Of a stretch of DNA of 64,000 nucleotides, positions 10,331-22,600 are shown piece by piece. Under the pieces are notes generated by a model, which was not told the origin of the DNA, searched no databases, and was given only the letters and a program-made list of their open reading frames with translations. Source of the DNA: Paenibacillus sp. PCH8. Its GTDB lineage: Bacteria > Bacillota > Bacilli > Paenibacillales > Paenibacillaceae. The number at the start of each line of letters is the position of its first letter. Within the stretch, counting starts at the first letter, position 1. Position numbers and translations under genes: made by a program. The stretch spans positions 2,170,001 through 2,234,000 of the forward strand of contig NZ_PKQK01000001.1 of assembly GCF_002968835.1 (NCBI RefSeq). Direction: 5' to 3'.

Positions 10331-12872
10331 CCGAAACCGAGTTTGAGCGGGGGAAGACGATACACAGCTTGTTCGAAGAGCAGGCGGAGCTTAACCCGGA
10401 CAATGTGGCCGCCGTCATGAACGAGCAGCAGTTGACCTACCGCGAGCTGAACGAGCGATCCAACCGGCTTGCACGGAAGCTGCGGGAGACGGGAGTCGAA
10501 GCGGACCAACTGGTAGCGATTCTGGCCGAACGCTCGCTCGATATGGTCGTCGGCATTCTGGCGATTCTCAAAGCGGGCGGAGCCTACGTGCCTGTTGATC
10601 CCGACTACCCGGAGGAGCGGATCCGCTTCATGATTGAGGATTCGGGCGCGCCGTTATTGCTGATTCAAAAGCATCTGCACAAGAAGACGGAATTCGCAGG
10701 AACGCGCCTTGAATTGGATGATTTCGTTTGGGGTGACAGATGGGCAGACTCCGCAGATGTGCTGGACGCTTCGAACCTGGAGTCCATTTCCGGGCCGGGC
10801 AACCTGGCTTATGTCATCTACACGTCAGGAACGACCGGCAGACCGAAAGGAACGCTAATTGAGCATAAAAATGTCGTGCGCCTCTTGTTCAACGAAAAGA
10901 ACTTGTTCGACTTCGGGCCGTCCGACACTTGGACGCTGTTCCACTCGTTCTGCTTCGATTTCTCCGTCTGGGAGATGTATGGAGCGTTGCTGTTCGGAGG
11001 CAAGCTGGTCATCGTACCGCCGCTCACGGCAAAAAATCCGGCCGATTTTCTGGCGCTGCTGGGCCGCGAACAGGTCACGATTTTGAACCAGACGCCAACG
11101 TACTTCTACCAGCTACTGCGTAAGGTCTTGGTGGATCATCTGTACGATCTGCGGATTCGCAACGTCATCTTTGGGGGCGAAGCGCTGAGTCCGCTGCTGC
11201 TCAAGGGCTTCAAGACGAAGTACCCGGAGACGAAGCTGATCAATATGTACGGGATTACCGAGACGACGGTTCATGTTACGTATAAGGAAATCACGTGGGT
11301 CGAAATGGAGGCGGCGAAGAGCAATATCGGCAAGCCGATCCCAACGCTGAGCGTGTACGTCTTGGATGAAAACCGCCACCTTGTGCCGATCGGCGTGGCG
11401 GGCGAAATGTACGTGGCCGGGGAAGGCCTTGCGAGAGGATACCTGAACCGCCCGGATCTGACGGCAGAGAAATTCGTGGATTCCCCGTTCGCGGAGGGGA
11501 GAAACTGTACCGCTCGGGCGACTTGGCGGCTTGGCTGCCGGACGGCAATATCGAATACATGGGTCGGATCGACCACCAGGTCAAAATCCGTGGCTACCGG
11601 ATCGAGCTGGACGAAATCGAGACGCAGCTTCTGAAGATCGCCGCCGTGCAAGAAGCCAAGGTGCTCGATCGCAAGGACGCGAATGACCAAAAGCAGCTTG
11701 TCGCTTATTACGTCGCGGAAACAAGGCTGGGGGCGAATGAACTCAAGGAGGAGCTCGCCAAACAGCTTCCGGGGTATATGATTCCTTCGCACCTCGTGCA
11801 GCTTGAGCGCATGCCGCTGACTTCCAACGGCAAAGTGGACCGCAAAGCGTTGCCCGCGCCGGAGGAAGCGGCAGCCGGAGGCGCGGAATATGTCGCGCCG
11901 AGAACGCTGCTCGAAATGAAGATTACCCGCGTCTGGCAGGATACGCTTGGCGTGCCGCAGGTCGGCGTAAAGGATAACTTTTTCGAGTTGGGTGGTAATT
12001 CATTAAGTCTGATGAGGCTCGTACAAGCTGTTTATGATGAAACGGGCATTGAGGTACCGCTGAACCGCCAATTCCATCATTTAACCGTTGAAGCTATGGC
12101 TTTCGGAGAGGGGGATCTGGGTCTGGATCAAGGGGGAGACTCTTTCATTAAGCTGAATAAAGCAGGAGATCTGAACGTGTTCTGCTTCCCTCCGGGCAGC
12201 GGCTTCGGCATCGGTTACCGAGAACTCGCAAGTAGGCTCGATGGCCGGTTCGTGCTCTACGGTATTGATTTTATCGACGATGCCGTTGATTACGAGGCCA
12301 TGCTGAAGCGTTATGTGGACGAGATCGTCCGCATCCAGCCGGAAGGACCTTACGTGCTACTGGGATACTGCTTCGGAGGCAACCTGATGTTCGAGGTAGC
12401 CAAAACGATGGAGAAAAGAGGGTATTCCGTAACGGACGTGCTCATGGTGGACTCGTGGATTAAGGACATGCTGACGCCTTCCGAAACGTCGGAGAAAGAG
12501 CTGGAAGAAACGCTTACCGATTTCGACGAAGAAGAGAAGGAATTAATGAGCAACCCGCTCGTGCGGGAGCGGGTTCATCGGAAGGTCAAAGCGACCTTGG
12601 CGTACGAAGCGCAGCTTATTAATTCCGGCACGATCCCTGCCCGGATTTACGAACTGATTGCGAAGGACAGCGAAGCGTTCCGTCTGGAGCATCAATTGCC
12701 GTCCTGGCGGGGGGCAACGAGACAAGCTTATGCCGATTACCGGCTGGAGGGCGCGCACGAGGAATTGCTGGAACTCGCGCGCGTGGAAGAAACGGCCGCC
12801 GTCATCCGGGGCATCTTAGAGCAAGTCAAGCGGCAGATCGAAGCGGAGGCCGGGGTACTGCATGGAAGCTGA
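9565..12872 (+). CDS. pmxB: Polymyxin synthetase PmxB (Thr10 module with thioesterase), frameshifted
   Basis: This is the terminal NRPS protein. ATG at 9565 follows GGGGAGG (9553-9559), which decides the start. Domain order is a truncated condensation-like segment (about 225 residues, no HHxxxDG), then A10 (about 10,350-11,850), a carrier domain (serine at 12000, GGNS), then a thioesterase (about 12,170-12,860). The A10 pocket reads D, F, W, N, I, G, M, V, H and Lys, the classic Thr code. The thioesterase should release and cyclise the peptide onto the side chain of Dab4. Its nucleophile motif is GYCFGG, with Cys (codon 12369) in place of Ser. The frame breaks in the G run 11496-11499: the matching Thr domain in pmxE has five Gs and this one four, so the first frame runs to 11634 and the correct one continues to 12872. 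Its stop overlaps the pmxC start. Confidence 0.92.
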
Positions 12873-14688
12873 CCGGCAGCCGTCTGTTCAAGAACAAGGC
12901 ACAGCGGCACCTTCCAAGCGCCAAACTGCTTACTCCACCTGGAAAGCGTTCCGCTGGCTGATGTCCTATGTAAGCCGCCACAAAGGCTGGATGATCGTCG
13001 GTATCTTGTCCGCGATTGCCGCCGCCGTTATTGAGATATGGACGGGAAGTTTGATCGAGAAGCTGACCACCGAGGCCGAGAAGGGAGCGGGGCCAATCGT
13101 TCTGCAAATCGTGTACACGGTCTTTGTGGTCATCTTGATCGGTGTGCCGGCGAAGTTTTTCATGAGCTTCGGCGTGGAGCGAAGCAGCGCCTCTGCGGTG
13201 CAGGATATCCGCAACCATGTCATGCATCATATTGGTAAACTCCCAGTCTCCTATTTGGAAAAGCAACACTCCGGCGATGTGTTGTCGCGAATCAACAACG
13301 ACCTGCAGCTCATCCAGCAGTTTATGATTCGGGACCTCGCCCAGTGGTTTTATCATCCACTGTTGTTCATCGGCTGTTTCACTTATTTGATCTACCTCCA
13401 ATGGGAGCTGATGCTGTACAGCCTGCTGTTATTTCCCGTAGCGCTGCTGGTTTCCCAATGGATCGGCAAGCAGTTGGAGCGATTAACCGAGGAAGCCCAG
13501 GCGAATATGGGCCGAATGAACGTCAACCTTCAGGATACGCTTGGGGGTATGCCTATTGTAAAAAGCTACCTGCTATCCGGCATGTTATCTCGCTCCTACC
13601 AAGTGCTGCTGCAATTGACGGCTCAAAAAAAGCTGGCCGTGAAAAAGCGGGAAGCCTGGGTTAACCCGCTGCTTTCCACACTGATGATCAGCCCGATCAT
13701 TTTCGCCGTCAGTTACGGAAGCTATTTGATCTACCAAGGGCAGCTAGGCGCGGGAGAGCTAATTGCCTTTCTGTACTTGCTGAATCTGTGTCTGGAGCCA
13801 CTGGAGCATATTCCTGAGCTCATCACGCGCACGTTCGAAATGGCCGGTTCCCTGAAAAGGGTCTCCGAAATCGTCGAGCAGCCAACCGAAACGGAACATG
13901 GCCGTTCGCTTCCGAAAGCAAGCGCCGCCCCCATCGAGTTTCAGAACGTAACCTTCGGGTATGAGGAGAGCTCCCCAATCCTGCGGAGTGTTAGCTTCTC
14001 TGTGCCGGAAGGGAAGACGATCGCGCTTGTCGGAGCAAGCGGTGGAGGGAAGAGCACGGTGTTTAAGCTTGTATGCGGCTTTTATACGCTTCCAGAGGAT
14101 CAGGGCGAGATTCGCGTGTTCGGCAGTCAGATCCACGGCGCCGACCCGGAGCAGCTTAGGTCACATTTTTCCGTGGTCACCCAGGATTCATATTTGTTTA
14201 GCGGCACGATCGCCGAGAATATCGGCTATGGGCGGGAAGAAGCGTCGATGGACGAGATTATTCAAGTAGCCAAAGCAGCTCAGGCGCATTCCTTCATTAT
14301 GCAGCTTCCCGGCGGCTACCAGATGTATGTCGGAGAGCGTGGCGGATTTTTGTCCGGTGGGCAGCGCCAACGCATTGCAATGGCCCGGGCTTTTCTGAAG
14401 GATGCTCCCGTTCTGTTGCTGGACGAGCCAACGTCGGCTCTTGATCCAGAGTCGGAAAGCGCGGTTCAGGAAGCGCTGGGCGTATTGATGAAGCAGAGAA
14501 CAACAATGGTTATTGCCCACCGGCTTTCTACAGTTCAAAACGCCGACGAAATATGGGTCATGGAACAGGGGAATATTGTTGAAAAGGGCACTCATGAACA
14601 ATTGCTGGAGATGAAAGGACTGTACGCCCAGTCGTACTACCAGGAATTTATCGAGTCTGCCGAACGCAGGGAGGTGGCGTACAGATGA
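12862..14688 (+). CDS. pmxC: ABC transporter PmxC, fused membrane and ATPase domains
   Basis: This is a type IV ABC exporter half-transporter of 608 residues that likely pumps polymyxin (or its precursor) out of the cell together with PmxD. About 330 N-terminal residues carry six membrane segments. The ATPase has a Walker A motif GASGGGKST near residue 391, signature LSGGQRQRI near 497, Walker B LLLDEPTSALD near 516, and the switch His in AHRLS. ATG at 12862 overlaps the pmxB stop by 11 bases, so translation is coupled. The pmxD start overlaps its own stop. Export of polymyxin by pmxC/pmxD is reported for P. polymyxa; here it is inferred from position and family. Confidence 0.93.
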   Translation: MEADRQPSVQEQGTAAPSKRQTAYSTWKAFRWLMSYVSRHKGWMIVGILSAIAAAVIEIWTGSLIEKLTTEAEKGAGPIVLQIVYTVFVVILIGVPAKFFMSFGVERSSASAVQDIRNHVMHHIGKLPVSYLEKQHSGDVLSRINNDLQLIQQFMIRDLAQWFYHPLLFIGCFTYLIYLQWELMLYSLLLFPVALLVSQWIGKQLERLTEEAQANMGRMNVNLQDTLGGMPIVKSYLLSGMLSRSYQVLLQLTAQKKLAVKKREAWVNPLLSTLMISPIIFAVSYGSYLIYQGQLGAGELIAFLYLLNLCLEPLEHIPELITRTFEMAGSLKRVSEIVEQPTETEHGRSLPKASAAPIEFQNVTFGYEESSPILRSVSFSVPEGKTIALVGASGGGKSTVFKLVCGFYTLPEDQGEIRVFGSQIHGADPEQLRSHFSVVTQDSYLFSGTIAENIGYGREEASMDEIIQVAKAAQAHSFIMQLPGGYQMYVGERGGFLSGGQRQRIAMARAFLKDAPVLLLDEPTSALDPESESAVQEALGVLMKQRTTMVIAHRLSTVQNADEIWVMEQGNIVEKGTHEQLLEMKGLYAQSYYQEFIESAERREVAYR

Positions 14689-16418
14689 AAAAAGGCGGAA
14701 GGCTCTCGCAAGTGAAAGAACTCGGCTATTTGCTGACGTTTATGAACCGCAAGCTCAAAACCCAGTATGCCATCGGCCTTGTCGTGACCACACTCACCCA
14801 GACATTGTTCCTGATCGCCTTCAGTTTGGTCGTACATAACTTGGTTGATTTCGCCGTGTCCCGAGATACGTCCCTAATGGTGGAAGCCTTTATTATTTTG
14901 GGCGCGGCCCTGTTCCTGGAAAATATGGTTTCTCCGTGGTTCATTTACTTATATCAGCGCAGTGTCGAGCTGACTGTGCTGAATATCCGCGAACGTCTCT
15001 ATAACAAGCTATGCCGGGTGCGGCCGAGATTCTTGGAGCAGACGCACCATGGGGATTTGCTGTCGCGGGTGAACAACGACGTAACGACCGTTGAGTTTAC
15101 ATTCTCACAGGTTTACTTCGTTTTGTTGCTTCAAGTTGTCTTTTGTATCGGCTCCATTACCTCCATGGTGTTGATTGATTGGCGATTTGCTGGCGTATCC
15201 TTCGTCATTCTACTGCTGTCCTCTGTGGTCAGCCTGAAATTTGCGCGGGATATTCGCGCCTTGTCCGAACAAGGCTTGCAAACGCTCGGTAAAATGACCG
15301 AAAAATTCAAAGATTTCATGGGCGGCATTCAAATTGTGAAGCTGTTCCGCATCCGCACGATATACGGCCAGTACGAGGCGTTGAACGAACAAATGACGCA
15401 GACACTTAGGCAAACCGCGCAGAAGAACGGCATGCAGGCTGCGGTGAACCATTTTATCAGCTACATCACGTTCTGCGGCATCATCGTCATCGGCAGTCTT
15501 CTGTATGCCAACGGACTGATGGGAATGGGAAGCGTCGCCGCCCTGGCGGTTCTGCAAGTGAATCTGACGCACGCCTTGTTGAACTTAGGGATGGTTCTGT
15601 CGATGACCCAAAATTCGCTCGCGGGCGCTCACCGGATTCAAGAGGTACTAAGAGAGGAAGAGGAACCGGAGCGTTTGGGATCTCCTAACAGCGAGCTGGT
15701 GTCTGAGGCTGCGGTGGAGTTTCGCGACGTGGAATTTTCTTATCAGGCGGATAAAAAGGTACTTGTCGATATGTCCATGAAGGTGTTTCCTGGTCAGGTC
15801 GCCGCGATCGTGGGTGCCAGCGGTAGCGGTAAAAGTACGCTGATTAAGCTACTTCTCGGCTTTTATCCTGTGGACAGCGGTGAAATCCTGCTCCAAGGCA
15901 AACCGTTTGGCCATTACACGCTGGATGAGATTCGCAGGCAGATTGCATACGTTCCGCAGGAGCCGTTCTTGTTTACCGGCACGATTGAGGAAAACATCCG
16001 CTACGGCAACCCGGATGCAACGGATGAAGAAGTGATCGAAGCGGCCAAAGCAGCGTACGCTCACCATTTCATTCAGGAGCTTCCTGAACAGTATAAAACG
16101 CCGGTAGGAGAGAGAGGAGCATCGTTGTCGGGCGGACAAAGGCAACGAATTGCGATCGCCCGGGCGATTCTCAAAAACGCCCCGATTCTGTTGTTGGACG
16201 AAGCGACTTCCGCGCTGGATAACGAATCCCAGCATTGGGTACAGCAAGCCCTGAACATATTAATGAAGGGGCGCACCACCATTCTGATCGCCCACCGTCT
16301 CAGCACCGTGGAACATGCGGATTTGATTACAGTCATGAATCAAGGAACGGTCGTCGAACGAGGCCGCCATCAGGACCTGCTGGCGCTCGGAGGTTATTAC
16401 GCGCGGCTGTACGGCTAG
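14685..16418 (+). CDS. pmxD: ABC transporter PmxD, fused membrane and ATPase domains
   Basis: This is the second exporter half-transporter, 577 residues, starting at ATG 14685 with GGGAGGTGG upstream and a four-base ATGA overlap with the pmxC stop. Six membrane segments come first. The ATPase then shows Walker A GASGSGKST near residue 377, signature LSGGQRQRI near 482, Walker B LLLDEATSALD near 501 and AHRLS. It probably forms a heterodimer with PmxC, as paired adjacent half-exporters usually do. The pmxE start lies 82 bases downstream, with no terminator between, so pmxC-pmxD-pmxE can be one transcript. Confidence 0.93.
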   Translation: MKKGGRLSQVKELGYLLTFMNRKLKTQYAIGLVVTTLTQTLFLIAFSLVVHNLVDFAVSRDTSLMVEAFIILGAALFLENMVSPWFIYLYQRSVELTVLNIRERLYNKLCRVRPRFLEQTHHGDLLSRVNNDVTTVEFTFSQVYFVLLLQVVFCIGSITSMVLIDWRFAGVSFVILLLSSVVSLKFARDIRALSEQGLQTLGKMTEKFKDFMGGIQIVKLFRIRTIYGQYEALNEQMTQTLRQTAQKNGMQAAVNHFISYITFCGIIVIGSLLYANGLMGMGSVAALAVLQVNLTHALLNLGMVLSMTQNSLAGAHRIQEVLREEEEPERLGSPNSELVSEAAVEFRDVEFSYQADKKVLVDMSMKVFPGQVAAIVGASGSGKSTLIKLLLGFYPVDSGEILLQGKPFGHYTLDEIRRQIAYVPQEPFLFTGTIEENIRYGNPDATDEEVIEAAKAAYAHHFIQELPEQYKTPVGERGASLSGGQRQRIAIARAILKNAPILLLDEATSALDNESQHWVQQALNILMKGRTTILIAHRLSTVEHADLITVMNQGTVVERGRHQDLLALGGYYARLYG

Positions 16419-16500
16419 ACCATTATGACGAGTGGCTTCCTGCTGATATCTAGGTACAAAGCCAATCTACAAACAATCTCTAATACGGGAGTGTGTCGAT

Positions 16501-19500
16501 GTGAGAGAGAATACGAACAAGCAATATGGATTAACGCAAGCCCAGCGCCGGATATGGTTCATGGAAATTATGAATCCGGGGACGTCTATCACGATGCTTT
16601 CCGCGACCTACCAAATTACGGGTGAGATCGACACACAGCTTCTGGAGCAAGCGGCGGCAGAGATCGTCAAAACCTATGACGCTTTCCGAATCCGTATTAG
16701 CGGGGATTTGCAAAATCCAACGCAGTGGTTCGAACAACCGGAGAATGTCCAAGCCAGGATAACCCGCCTCGAAATAGGCACAACCGAACAGTTCGATGCT
16801 TGGGTGAAAGGAATAAGCGAAAAGCCGGCCAGCGTGTTCGACGAACATCTCTACGAATTTACTATGATCCACTTTGTGAACGGCCAAGTATGGCTCAATT
16901 TAACGATAAATCATATTATCGCCGACGGCTTGTCCGTCACTGCTTTGCTGCATGCGGTGATGGAAAAATACCTGGAGCTACGCAAAGGCAACTCCAGCAG
17001 TTACCAGGCTCCATCCTATCTGGATTATATTTATGCAGAGCATGAATATGAGCAATCGCAGCGTTATCAAAAAGGCAAGGAATACTGGCTGACGAAGTAC
17101 AACACTTTGCCTGAAACGACCGGCATTAAATCGGTTCCGCCGTTCTCGATCGGCAGCGAATCCAATAAGCTGGCTATCACATTGGACGGTCCTCGTTATG
17201 AACGCATTCTGGCCTTTAGCGAACAATATCAGGTCAGCTTATATACGTTATTTCTGTCCGCCATGTACGCCTTATTGTACAAGCTGACCGATAGCACTGA
17301 TGTTCCGGTCGGCACGGTTTTTGCCAATCGCACCAGCAAGAAGGAAAAAGAAACGATTGGCATGTTCGTCAGCACTGTGGCTACGCGGATTCGTCTGGAT
17401 CCAGATGGCCATGTGCTTTCCTTGATCCAAGCGGTTTCGAAGGAAAATACGGCGGATCTGCGGTATCAGAAATACCCTTATAACCAATTGATCCAGGATT
17501 TACGCGAACAACACGGCCGCAACGATCTTTCGGAGCTGTTCCGCACGTCTCTGGAATATTTGCCTTTGAAAATTGTGGAGTACGAAGAAATCAAGGTACG
17601 CCTGGAGGCTCACTTTGCTAGGCACGAGATGGACGATTTACTGCTGCGCTTCGACCATATGCTAAATGAAGGCCATGTCATTCTCCATGCTTCCTATCGT
17701 ACCGGCCTATTCGAGACGGCCGAGATTGATCGAATTATGGAACAGTATGTAACCGTTCTGGACCAGTTTCTTGAGACTCCTGAACTGCAGGTACGCGAGA
17801 TTTCTCTGTTGAGCGATGAGGAGAGACACCGTATTCTGGACGTGTTTAACCCGCCGGTGGCAGCACTGAGCGAGGGAATAGCGTTTCATCGGTATGTCGA
17901 AAAGTTTGCCCGAGACATTCCGGATCACCCGGCAGTCGTCTACATGGACAAAAAGCTGACTTACGGCGAATTGAACGAACGCGCCGAGCGGCTGGCTTCT
18001 CACCTTCGCGCACAGGGCGTGGGAAGGGAGACGATTACGGGGATCTGGGCGGAGCGTTCGGTGGAACTGCTGGTCGGGGTGCTCGCCGTTTGGAAAGCCG
18101 GCGGAGCCTATGTACCGCTGGACCCTGATTATCCGGCTGAGCGGATTGAGTACATGCTTAGCGATAGCGAAGCATCGGTGCTGCTTACGCAGCGTCATCT
18201 GTTGGAACGGGCCGGAGGTTGGTTGGCAGATGACCAGCTGAAGCTTCAAGCTGTCTATGACATGGACGATGAACAGATTTATAACGGGGATGCCTTAGCT
18301 ATGGAATTTGAATCTGCTGACAGCGCCCCGCAAGACTTGGCTTATGTGATTTACACCTCGGGTACGACGGGACACCCGAAAGGCGTCTTAATCGAGCACG
18401 GTAGTCTCGTGAATACGGCGGATGCGTACCGCCGTGAGTACCGGTTGGATCAGTTCCCGGTGCGGCTGCTGCAACTGGCGAGCTTCTCGTTTGACGTCTT
18501 CGTTGGAGACATTGCGCGGACGTTGTATAACGGTGGCACGATGGTGATTGTGCCGAAGGATGACCGGATTGATCCGAACCGCTTATACGGCTGGATTCGG
18601 GACCAAAACATTACGGTATTCGAATCGACGCCTGCGCTCATCCTGCCTTTCATGCAGCATATTTATGAAGAAGGGCTGGACGTCAGCTCTATGCAGTTGC
18701 TGATTACCAGCTCGGATGCTTGCAGTGTCACCGATTACCGATTGCTGGAGGAAAGATTCGGCGGACAATTTCGCATCATCAACAGCTATGGCGTTACCGA
18801 AGCGGCCATTGACAGCAGCTTTTACGATGAGCCGCTGGATAAGCTGCCACCGTCGGGTCATGTGCCGATCGGCAAAGCTTGGCTGAACGCCCGGTTTTAC
18901 ATTGTAGATGCCGCGTTGAATCCGGTTCCTGTAGGGATTCCGGGCGAGCTTGTCATCGGCGGCGCCGGGGTGGCGCGCGGGTACTGGAACCGTCCTGACC
19001 TAACTGCCGAGAAGTTTGTGGGCAGCCCGTTTGTGCCGGGTGAACGTCTGTACCGGACAGGCGATTTGGCTCGCTGGCTGGAAGACGGCAACGTGGACTT
19101 CATCGGTCGGATCGACTACCAGGTGAAAATTCGCGGGTTCCGGATTGAACTCGGCGAAATTGAAACGGCCCTGCTGCGTTTCCCGGGCGTCAAGCAGGCT
19201 GTGGTGACCGACCGTACGGATGAGCAGGGGCAAAAGTATTTGTGTGGCTACGTGGCGGCGGATGCTTCCTTGAAGCTGAGCGATCTGCTGTCCCAATTGA
19301 AGCAAGAGCTGCCAGCTCATATGGTACCTTCCCGACTGGTGTCTCTTGATAAGCTTCCGCTTACGCCGAACGGCAAAATTGACCGTAAAGCGTTGCCTGA
19401 ACCGACTTCAGAGGTAGAAGCAAGTCATGAGTATGTGGCTCCTCGTACAACGCTGGAAACAAGACTTGCTCTCATATGGCAACAGGTGCTGGGTATTGCG

Positions 19501-19690
19501 CGAGTTGGAGTCCAAGACGATTTCTTTGATCTGGGTGGTCATTCCTTGCGTGCCTCCACGCTTGTTTCTAAAATTCGGAAAGAACTGCAAGTCGAGGTTC
19601 CGTTGCGGGAAATTTTCCGCTACACTACGATCGCACAGTTGGCGCAAAGAATCGATGGTTTAAAGCAGCAGGAGACGTATGAGATTACAA
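16501..19690 (+). other. PmxE module 1: starter condensation, Dab, carrier
   Basis: The N-terminal C domain starts within a few residues of the protein start (YGLTQAQRRIWF), as expected of a lipo-initiating domain that attaches the fatty acid to Dab1. Its catalytic motif is NHIIADG (about 16,909-16,929), so the first His is Asn while the second, catalytic His is kept. The A domain pocket is D, V, G, E, I, S, S, I, D: Dab. The carrier serine is at 19543. Confidence 0.88.
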
Positions 19691-22600
19691 AGGCGGCGGA
19701 TGCCGAGTACTATCCGGTTTCATCCGAGCAAAAGCGTCTGTACGTCCTGCGCCAGCTTGACGGTTCCCAGCGAAGCTACAATATGTCGGCGGCGCTTCTT
19801 CTCGAAGGCAAGTTGAACCGCACGCGGGTCGAGCATGCTTTCATGGCACTGATTCAGCGCCATGAAACGCTGCGTACCGGGATTGAGCAAGTTGAAGGCG
19901 AGCTTGTCCAGCGCATCTACGACGAGGTGGAGTTTGCTGTCGATTATTTCCAGGCGAGCGAGCAGGAATTGCACCAAGTGGTGGAATCTTACTATCGCCC
20001 GTTTGATCTGACCAAGCCGCCACTTCTCCGTATCGGCCTGATCAAAGTCGCCGAGGAGCGCCACATTCTGCTGTTTGATATGCACCATATCGTCTCGGAC
20101 GGCATTTCGACAGCGCTGATTTTCGACGAGTTCAGCCGCTTGTATCGGGGTGAGGAGCTGGCTTCGCTGAGTATTCAATACAAAGATTATGCCGTGTGGC
20201 AGCATTCCGAAGCCTATGGGCAGATGCTCCAGCCGCAGAAGGAGTACTGGCTGGAACAATTGTCGGGTGAGCTGCCAGTTTTGGAGCTGCCGACAGACTT
20301 CCCGCGGCCTGCGGTGCAAAGCTTTGACGGCCGGACTGTGAAGTTTTATATCGGGAAAGAGCGGACGGAGAAGCTGAAAAAGCTGGCGTCACGGACGGGG
20401 ACGACACTGTACATGGTGCTGCTGTCGGCTTACTCTATCCTTATGCATAAATATTCGGGTCAGGAAGAACTGATCGTGGGAACGCCGATTGCCGGAAGAA
20501 CGCAGGAAGAAGTGCAGCCGATCGTAGGAATGTTTATTAACACGCTGGCTATTCGCAGCCGTCCGGAGCGTTCCAAGACGTACCTTTCGTACCTGGAAGA
20601 AATCAAGGACATCACGCTTGGGGCTTTCGAACACCAAAATTATTTGTTCGAAGACTTGGTAGAGAGTCTTCACATTCCGCGCGCGACCAGCCGGAATCCG
20701 CTCTTTGATACGTTCTTCTCTCTGCAAAATACGGAGAACGAGCAAATTGTCATCGAGGGGCTGGAGCAATCGTTTTATCCGCTGGAAAACCGAACATCCA
20801 AGTTCGAGCTGCTCCTGGACATTTCGGAGCTGGAAGGTCAGCTCGAATGCCGTTTGGAGTACGCTACAGCTTTGTATAAACAGAAGACTGCGGAGCGGTT
20901 CGCCAGACATTATGACAAGCTGCTCGAAACCATCGCAGCAGCGCCAGACGGGGATATTGCCTCGCTGGAAATGCTCACAGAGGAGGAAATCCGCGAGCTG
21001 GTGCGTGGTTTCAACGATTCGGCGGCGGACTACCCGCGTCACCAAACGATTCACAGCTTGTTTGAAGAGCAGACGAAACTTTACCCGGACAATGTGGCCG
21101 CTGTCATGAACGAGCAGCAGTTGACCTACCGCGAGCTGAACGAGCGATCCAACCGGCTTGCGCGGAAGCTGCGGGAGACGGGAGTCGAAGCGGACCAACT
21201 GGTAGCGATTCTGGCCGAACGCTCGCTCGATATGGTCGTCGGCATTCTGGCGATTCTCAAAGCGGGCGGAGCCTATGTGCCTGTCGATCCCGACTACCCG
21301 GAGGAGCGGATCCGCTTCATGATTGAGGATTCGTGCGCACCGTTATTGCTGATTCAAAAGCATCTGCATGATAAGACCGACTTTGCAGGAACGCGCCTTG
21401 AATTGGATGATTTCGTTTGGGGCAACAGAGGTGCAGACTCCGCAGATGCGCTGGAAGCTTCGAACTTGGAGTCCATTTCTGGGCCAGGCAATCTGGCCTA
21501 TGTCATCTACACGTCGGGAACGACCGGCAGACCGAAAGGAACGCTAATTGAGCATAAAAATGTCGTGCGCCTCCTGTTCAACAACAAGAACCTGTTCGAC
21601 TTCGGGCCGTCCGACACGTGGACGCTGTTCCACTCGTTCTGTTTCGATTTCTCCGTCTGGGAGATGTATGGAGCGTTGCTGTTCGGAGGCAAGCTGGTCA
21701 TCGTACCGCCGCTCACGGCGAAAAATCCGACTGAATTCCTGACGCTGCTGGGCCGTGAACAGGTCACGATTTTGAACCAGACACCAACCTACTTCTACCA
21801 GCTGCTGCGTGAGGTCTTGGCCGATCATGCGTACGATCTGCGGATTCGCAACGTTATTTTCGGAGGAGAAGCGCTGAGTCCTTTGCTGCTCAAGGGTTTC
21901 AAGACGAAATACCCGGAGACGAAGCTGATCAATATGTACGGGATTACCGAGACGACGGTTCATGTTACGTATAAGGAAATCACGTGGGTCGAAATGGAGG
22001 CGGCGAAGAGCAATATCGGCAAGCCGATTCCGACGCTGAGCGTGTACGTCCTGGATGAAAACCGCCGCCCTGTGCCGATCGGCGTGGCGGGCGAAATGTA
22101 CGTGGCCGGGGAAGGGCTGGCGCGAGGATACCTGAACCGCCCGGATTTGACGTCGGAGAAGTTCGTCGATTCTCCGTTTGCGCAGGGGGAGAAACTGTAT
22201 CGCTCGGGCGACTTGGCGGCGTGGCTGCCGGACGGTAACATCGAATATCTAGGCCGGATTGACCATCAGGTGAAAATCCGTGGGTACCGGATCGAGCTGG
22301 ACGAAATCGAGACGCAGCTTCTGAACGTCGAGGGCGTGGAAGAAGCGGTGGTGCTCGCCCGTCAGGACGGTGGAGACGAGAAGACACTTGTCGCCTACTT
22401 TGTGGCGGACCGGATGTTGACGGTCAGCGAGATGAGAACCTCGCTGGCCCAGGAAATGCCGGGGTACATGATCCCGTCGTACTTCGTGCAGCTGGAGCGC
22501 ATGCCGCTTACGTCTAACGGCAAAGTGGATCGCAAATCGCTGCCGGAGCCGCAAGGCGGCTTGCAAACGGGCGTCGAATATGTAGCGCCGCGTAACCGGA

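Noticed and set aside
11523..12872. A separate NRPS gene starting with the second half of pmxB
   Set aside because: There is no ribosome site before the first ATG, and adding one G upstream joins it in frame to pmxB.
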